From Phycisphaerales bacterium (GTDB lineage Bacteria > Planctomycetota > Phycisphaerae > Phycisphaerales > UBA1924), in NCBI GenBank assembly GCA_029212425.1, contig JARGNC010000100.1:1-9469 (forward strand): 9,469 nucleotides of DNA. Direction: 5' to 3'. Position 1 is the first letter of the stretch. Every line of letters begins with the position of its first letter. Shown piece after piece: positions 6,628 through 9,469 of the stretch. The notes under the pieces were generated by a model. It saw only the letters and a list, made by a program, of their open reading frames with translations. It had not been told where the DNA came from and made no database searches. The translations under genes were made by a program, and so were the position numbers.

Positions 6628-7950
6628 TTACGGGCGGATTTCAACGACGGAGACGCGTTCTGCGAGGAGTTCGTAGACGAGTGCGATGTCTTGGTCTGCG
6701 AGGCGGACGCAGCCCATGGATTGATCGTCACCGATTGAATCGGGGTCGATGGTGCCGTGGAGTCCGTCGCCGGTGCGTGTGGCGTATTCGCCTACGCCGT
6801 CGAGTCCGAGCCAGTACTCACCGATGGGGTTTGCTGGGTCGTCTGGGGTGTAGCGTTCCGAGGCATCTCTTGGGTTGACCCAACCTGGGTTTTCAAGTTT
6901 GTTGGTGGAGATGGTGAAGACGCCGAGGGGGGTGCCGTTGTCTGCGCCGAGTCCGACATTGAGGGAGGTGATGAAGATCCATTGGTCGGGGTTGTTTGGT
7001 GAGCCGTGGTAGATGTCCATGCGGTGCTTGGATTTGTAGACGATCGCGTGGAATGGGCCTCGGACGAGTTTGATGGTTTGGTCGAGGCGGATGCGCGATG
7101 GGTTTGCGATTCGGTTGACGCGTTGGATGAGTTTCCAGTGGGTCGCGAGTTCGCGTCTGCTTGCGATTCTTGAGAGCGAATCGCCTGATTTGATTTTGTA
7201 TTCTTCGCACATCGGGTCGGTGGGGGCGACGACCGGACCGAAGACGAGGACTCGGTTGATCTCGGTGAGCGCATCGCGGATGCGTTTGCCATCGGCGCTG
7301 GAGGGATCGATGTTGTGGAGTGCTCTGGAGAGGAGTTCGCGGGCGCCGACGCGGTCGTTCTGGTTGACCATCCGTTGCGCAGTATCGAGCTGGAAACCGA
7401 TCGGGCCTGTGTTGCTATTGGAGGGTCGGTTGGTGTTGGTCGTTGGTTGCTGTGTGGTTTGGGTCGGTTGGTTGCGGGTTGCGTCGAGCAAAGAAGTGCT
7501 CGCGGGTTGGTTCTGTGGTGTGTTGAGCGAGGTTTGGGGCTGGCTCTGTGGTTGATTCTGTGGCTGGTTTCTGGATTGGGTTCGGTTCTGGATTTCTTCG
7601 AGTGCAGAGGAGTCCGCGATGGTGTTCTCTGCTTCTTGTTGTGGATCTGGTCTGTTTCCTGAGCCTGGAAGGGAGCGGGTAGGGGCGGAGTTGCTGATCT
7701 CGACTGGGGGTTGAGTCGAGTTGGTGTTTCCGTTCTGTGCGAGATTGGTCGCGGCGTTGGTCTGCTCGCTCGTGTTCGCTTGTTGGTCAGGGTTTTTGCT
7801 TGGACGGATGAGCGCGAACCAAAGGATCATGACAAGCGCGATGAGCACGAGGATCGCGGGGAGCATCCTGCGGATCGGAGAGTTCTGGCTCCTGCGATAG
7901 TGGACCGATGAGGAACGGGCGGAGCGTGAAGATTGGCTTGGAAGACTCAT
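6628..7950 (-). CDS. Membrane-anchored LysM / YkuD-family L,D-transpeptidase
   Basis: The enzyme cross-links peptidoglycan stem peptides by 3-3 bonds or attaches proteins to them, acting outside the cytoplasmic membrane. The protein has 440 residues. A basic N-terminus precedes one hydrophobic segment (29-48) without a clear signal-peptidase site, so it is probably a type II membrane anchor. Residues 52-184 are a Q/N/S/P/T-rich linker. Residues 186-236 are a short helical, TPR-like region (AQRMVNQNDRVGARELLSRA). A LysM domain (about 250-296, YKIKSGDSLSRIASR) should bind glycan. The YkuD domain (about 300-440) has the catalytic signature H398-G-T and S411-M-G-C414-V-R, with C414 as nucleophile. 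The ATG at 7950 overlaps the TGA of the folate gene as ATGA, so translation is probably coupled. The enzyme implies a peptidoglycan-containing envelope. Its exact activity (cross-linking or anchoring) cannot be decided from the sequence. Confidence 0.92.
   Translation of the reverse strand: MSLPSQSSRSARSSSVHYRRSQNSPIRRMLPAILVLIALVMILWFALIRPSKNPDQQANTSEQTNAATNLAQNGNTNSTQPPVEISNSAPTRSLPGSGNRPDPQQEAENTIADSSALEEIQNRTQSRNQPQNQPQSQPQTSLNTPQNQPASTSLLDATRNQPTQTTQQPTTNTNRPSNSNTGPIGFQLDTAQRMVNQNDRVGARELLSRALHNIDPSSADGKRIRDALTEINRVLVFGPVVAPTDPMCEEYKIKSGDSLSRIASRRELATHWKLIQRVNRIANPSRIRLDQTIKLVRGPFHAIVYKSKHRMDIYHGSPNNPDQWIFITSLNVGLGADNGTPLGVFTISTNKLENPGWVNPRDASERYTPDDPANPIGEYWLGLDGVGEYATRTGDGLHGTIDPDSIGDDQSMGCVRLADQDIALVYELLAERVSVVEIRP
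7534..7569 (-). repeat. Imperfect NQPQ-type coding repeats in the transpeptidase linker
   Basis: Residues 128-139 of the L,D-transpeptidase read NQP-QNQP-QSQP-Q, a run of four-residue units encoded by near-identical 12-base units. Further NQP copies occur just outside at residues 147-149 and 160-162. The run lies in the disordered linker between membrane anchor and LysM domain, and may vary in length between strains through slippage. Confidence 0.6.
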
Positions 7951-8606
7951 CCGTGGGTTCTCACATATTCAGCCGTCGGCGTGACGACGCGGTCCATAGG
8001 TTGGTCGTGCGGATCTGTTGGGATCTGCTCGATCAGTTGTTTATCGAAACAAACCCCGACAAGCGACACGGGCGTGTCGAGTTGAAGGCGCTGTTCGATC
8101 CATCGATCATAGAACCCCGCGCCGCGTCCGAGCCGATGACCGGCGGGATCGAATCCGAGACCTGGGATCAACGCGAGGGTGATCTGGGCGTCTGGGATCG
8201 GTTTGCAGTCGGGGGAGGGTGATCTGAGACCGTATCGGCCGATTTGCAAATTGTTGTCCAGCGATTCAATTTGCACCGGTTGCATGGTCTTTGTTTCCCA
8301 ATCGACGGACGGGATACAGACGGTTTTGTGATTTTGGAGTGCGCGAATGATGAGCGGATCAAGGGACAACTCAGAAGGGAGGGCGGCGTAGCAGAGGATT
8401 GTTGATGCGGATTGGTAGAGGTCCGATCCGGTTATCTGACTGGACAACAGTTCGCTTGCGTGCGCACGCTCTTTAGGAGTGATCGCGTCCAGGGTCGCTT
8501 TGAGTGTTGAGCGGAGATCAGTTTTAGCAGGCAGGGGTGGCACTGGGAATGATAGGGGGTCAACTGGATCGGCTGGGTCAGGATCTGGATGCGTAGCATC
8601 GTTCAT
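7947..8606 (-). CDS. 5-formyltetrahydrofolate cyclo-ligase family protein
   Basis: The enzyme (5,10-methenyltetrahydrofolate synthetase) converts 5-formyl-THF to 5,10-methenyl-THF using ATP in the cytoplasm, recycling a storage or inhibitory folate. The protein has 219 residues from ATG at 8606-8604. An in-frame TTG at 8651 would add 15 residues but would overlap the divergent gene's start, so ATG is preferred. The signature motif is at 148-168 (PGLGFDPAGHRLG, then RGAGFYDRW), with the glycine-rich nucleotide/substrate loop. The C-terminal PxDxxxDxVVTP-like motif is at 196-210 (PTDPHDQPMDRVVTP). The N-terminal K28xxLRxxL helix is typical of the family. Residues 7-26 form a proline- and aspartate-rich extension that is not part of the usual fold. 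The gene is the first of a two-gene unit with the L,D-transpeptidase through an ATGA overlap. The family symbol varies (ygfA, fau, mthfs), so none is assigned. Confidence 0.93.
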   Translation of the reverse strand: MNDATHPDPDPADPVDPLSFPVPPLPAKTDLRSTLKATLDAITPKERAHASELLSSQITGSDLYQSASTILCYAALPSELSLDPLIIRALQNHKTVCIPSVDWETKTMQPVQIESLDNNLQIGRYGLRSPSPDCKPIPDAQITLALIPGLGFDPAGHRLGRGAGFYDRWIEQRLQLDTPVSLVGVCFDKQLIEQIPTDPHDQPMDRVVTPTAEYVRTHG

Positions 8607-8609
8607 AGG

Positions 8610-8639
8610 GAGTTGATTACAGAGTTGCTTAGGGAGTTG
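8610..8639. repeat. Three GAGTTG copies at exact 12-bp period in the divergent intergenic region
   Basis: GAGTTG occurs at 8610-8615, 8622-8627 and 8634-8639. The outer two extend to the ten-base match TAGGGAGTTG (8606-8615 and 8630-8639). They fill most of the 35-nt gap between the folate gene start (8606) and the sulfotransferase GTG (8642). The last copy also supplies the ribosome binding site of the sulfotransferase gene. Read on the minus strand from the TTG start, they would encode a four-residue QL-repeat. The repeat could be an operator or a coding repeat. Confidence 0.5.
8631..8636 (+). promoter_or_regulatory. Shine-Dalgarno sequence of the sulfotransferase gene
   Basis: AGGGAG lies five bases before the GTG start codon at 8642. 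It is the only good Shine-Dalgarno match in front of a gene in this window, and it decides the GTG start in the absence of an ATG. Confidence 0.7.
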
Positions 8640-8641
8640 GT

Positions 8642-9322
8642 GTGAAGACAATTATCCATATTGGGCAACACAAAACAGGCACCACTTCGATCCAGCACTT
8701 TTTGCAAGACAACAGGGTCGAGTTGGGGGAGCGTGGTCTGTATGTTCCAGTAGGAATCGCGGGGTACACCAATCCATCGCATTTCATTCTCAATGTGTAC
8801 GCGCTCGGAGCGGGCCGGTACTCATCGATGAAAGAGCACATTGTTGCGACCAAGGGTGAATCGTATCTTGATGAGCTTGAAGGAAAGCTCAAACAGGATA
8901 TTGAGAACACCTATGCAGACGCGGCACGGAACGGGTGCGACAGGGTAATCTGGTCCAACGAGGGACTGTATTTGCTCAACTCGATCGCGGAGTACGAACG
9001 GCTGAAAGACTTGTTCGCTGCGGATTCAGAGGTGGTGTGTTGCTTCCGTGATGTTGCGTCTTACCGAGCTTCGTACATCAAGCAGCAACGCAGACAGAAC
9101 TTTCAGCCGTCTGATGATCCGGATTCGTATCGGTATTTAGAGCCGGACTCTTGGTTGTTTGATTACGAGAGGAAGAAGGAACTGCTGGCGGCGGTCTTTG
9201 ATCAGTGCACCTACTTTGACTACGACGCGTCCGACAATGTCAAAGCGTTTCTGGATGCGATTGGGTGCGGCGCTGCAGATACGGATGGGTACCGATTGAA
9301 TGTGTCGCCTGAAGTTGAATGA
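8642..9322 (+). CDS. Sulfotransferase-family protein (PAPS-dependent type)
   Basis: The protein has 226 residues and starts with GTG at 8642, preceded by AGGGAG. The N-terminus IIHIGQHKTGTTSIQHFL (4-21) is the 5'-phosphosulfate-binding loop of sulfotransferases, with K11-T-G-T-T-S16. R136-D137 with S140 and S144 (CFRDVASYRASYIKQ) matches the 3'-phosphate-binding region. S105-N-E-G (104-108) fits the substrate-side strand. The family transfers sulfate from PAPS to a hydroxyl or amine, often on surface polysaccharides. It is cytoplasmic, without signal peptide or membrane segment. At 226 residues it is near the short end for the family but appears complete, ending in the usual LNVS-type tail. 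It is the only plus-strand gene in the window, divergent from the folate gene and convergent with rarA, so it may be an accessory insertion. The acceptor cannot be inferred. Confidence 0.85.
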   Translation: MKTIIHIGQHKTGTTSIQHFLQDNRVELGERGLYVPVGIAGYTNPSHFILNVYALGAGRYSSMKEHIVATKGESYLDELEGKLKQDIENTYADAARNGCDRVIWSNEGLYLLNSIAEYERLKDLFAADSEVVCCFRDVASYRASYIKQQRRQNFQPSDDPDSYRYLEPDSWLFDYERKKELLAAVFDQCTYFDYDASDNVKAFLDAIGCGAADTDGYRLNVSPEVE

Positions 9323-9334
9323 AGCGAGCGAGGC

Positions 9335-9469
9335 TCAGTGGTTCTTCCGTTGCTCTTGGCGGGATCGTGCTTCATCAAGGTATTGCTTGAGGATTTTTTC
9401 GGCGCCGATGTCTTGGGGTTCGTAGTAGCGTTTGTCGACTCCGAGGTAGTCTTGTCCGGAGAGTTGGTT
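9335..9469 (-). CDS. rarA: C-terminus of RarA/MgsA-type replication-associated recombination AAA ATPase (partial)
   Basis: Only the last 44 residues and the TGA stop (9337-9335) are in the window; the gene enters from the right edge. The peptide has DYLGVDKRYYEPQDIG followed by a helix AEKILKQYLDEARSRQEQ. This matches the conserved end of the RarA/MgsA/WRNIP1 family, in which a QxYLP..L.G..YYEP.D.G motif precedes a charged final helix. RarA is a clamp-loader-like ATPase acting at stalled replication forks. Its stop is 12 nt from the stop of the convergent sulfotransferase gene. Only a short C-terminal piece supports the call, because the ATPase motifs lie outside the window. Confidence 0.72.
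   Translation of the reverse strand, partial: NQLSGQDYLGVDKRYYEPQDIGAEKILKQYLDEARSRQEQRKNH

Noticed and set aside
8607..8651. TTG start at 8651 for the folate cyclo-ligase
   Set aside because: It would add a repetitive QL-rich N-terminus and overlap the divergent gene's start. The ATG at 8606 is simpler, though not proven.
9323..9334. Possible bidirectional terminator between the convergent sulfotransferase and rarA genes
   Set aside because: Only a four-base stem (GAGC/GCTC) around GAG is visible, with no T-tract on either strand.

Overview
The window is a compact stretch of a bacterial chromosome with an ordinary gene density and no transposase, phage, CRISPR, tRNA or rRNA signal. Base composition is moderately GC-rich. 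The most plausible source is a planctomycete-like bacterium, perhaps of the Phycisphaerae. This rests on the PilZ variants, the GyrB with a large TOPRIM insertion, and the near absence of Shine-Dalgarno sequences in front of most genes. It is inference, not proof. Almost every gene is on the minus strand, so the transcriptional order runs from high to low coordinates.

Right part (9469 to 6628): the window opens on the C-terminus of a RarA/MgsA-type AAA ATPase. Next comes a plus-strand sulfotransferase-like gene, convergent with rarA and divergent from the following pair. That pair is a 5-formyltetrahydrofolate cyclo-ligase and a membrane-anchored LysM/YkuD L,D-transpeptidase, joined by an ATGA stop/start overlap. 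A hairpin plus T-tract ends this pair.

Middle (6390 to 3721): DNA gyrase subunit B (gyrB). Its catalytic motifs are intact and it carries an unusually long acidic insertion between the TOPRIM core and the C-terminal motif. A strong, textbook intrinsic terminator follows it.

Left part (3446 to 1): a probable signalling operon. Two tandem paralogues share the same three-part layout: a PilZ domain with c-di-GMP binding signature, a receiver domain, and an HPt-like helical tail without the active histidine. The first paralogue keeps the phospho-acceptor aspartate. The second has lost every key receiver residue. They are followed by a two-transmembrane protein whose helical extracytoplasmic domain resembles chemoreceptor or PilJ-type sensors but which has no output domain. 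A 4-bp GTGA overlap then couples it to an unrecognised ORF that leaves the window.

This c-di-GMP/phosphorelay-like cluster is the most likely place for undescribed biology. The rest looks like housekeeping genes plus one possible accessory gene, the sulfotransferase.
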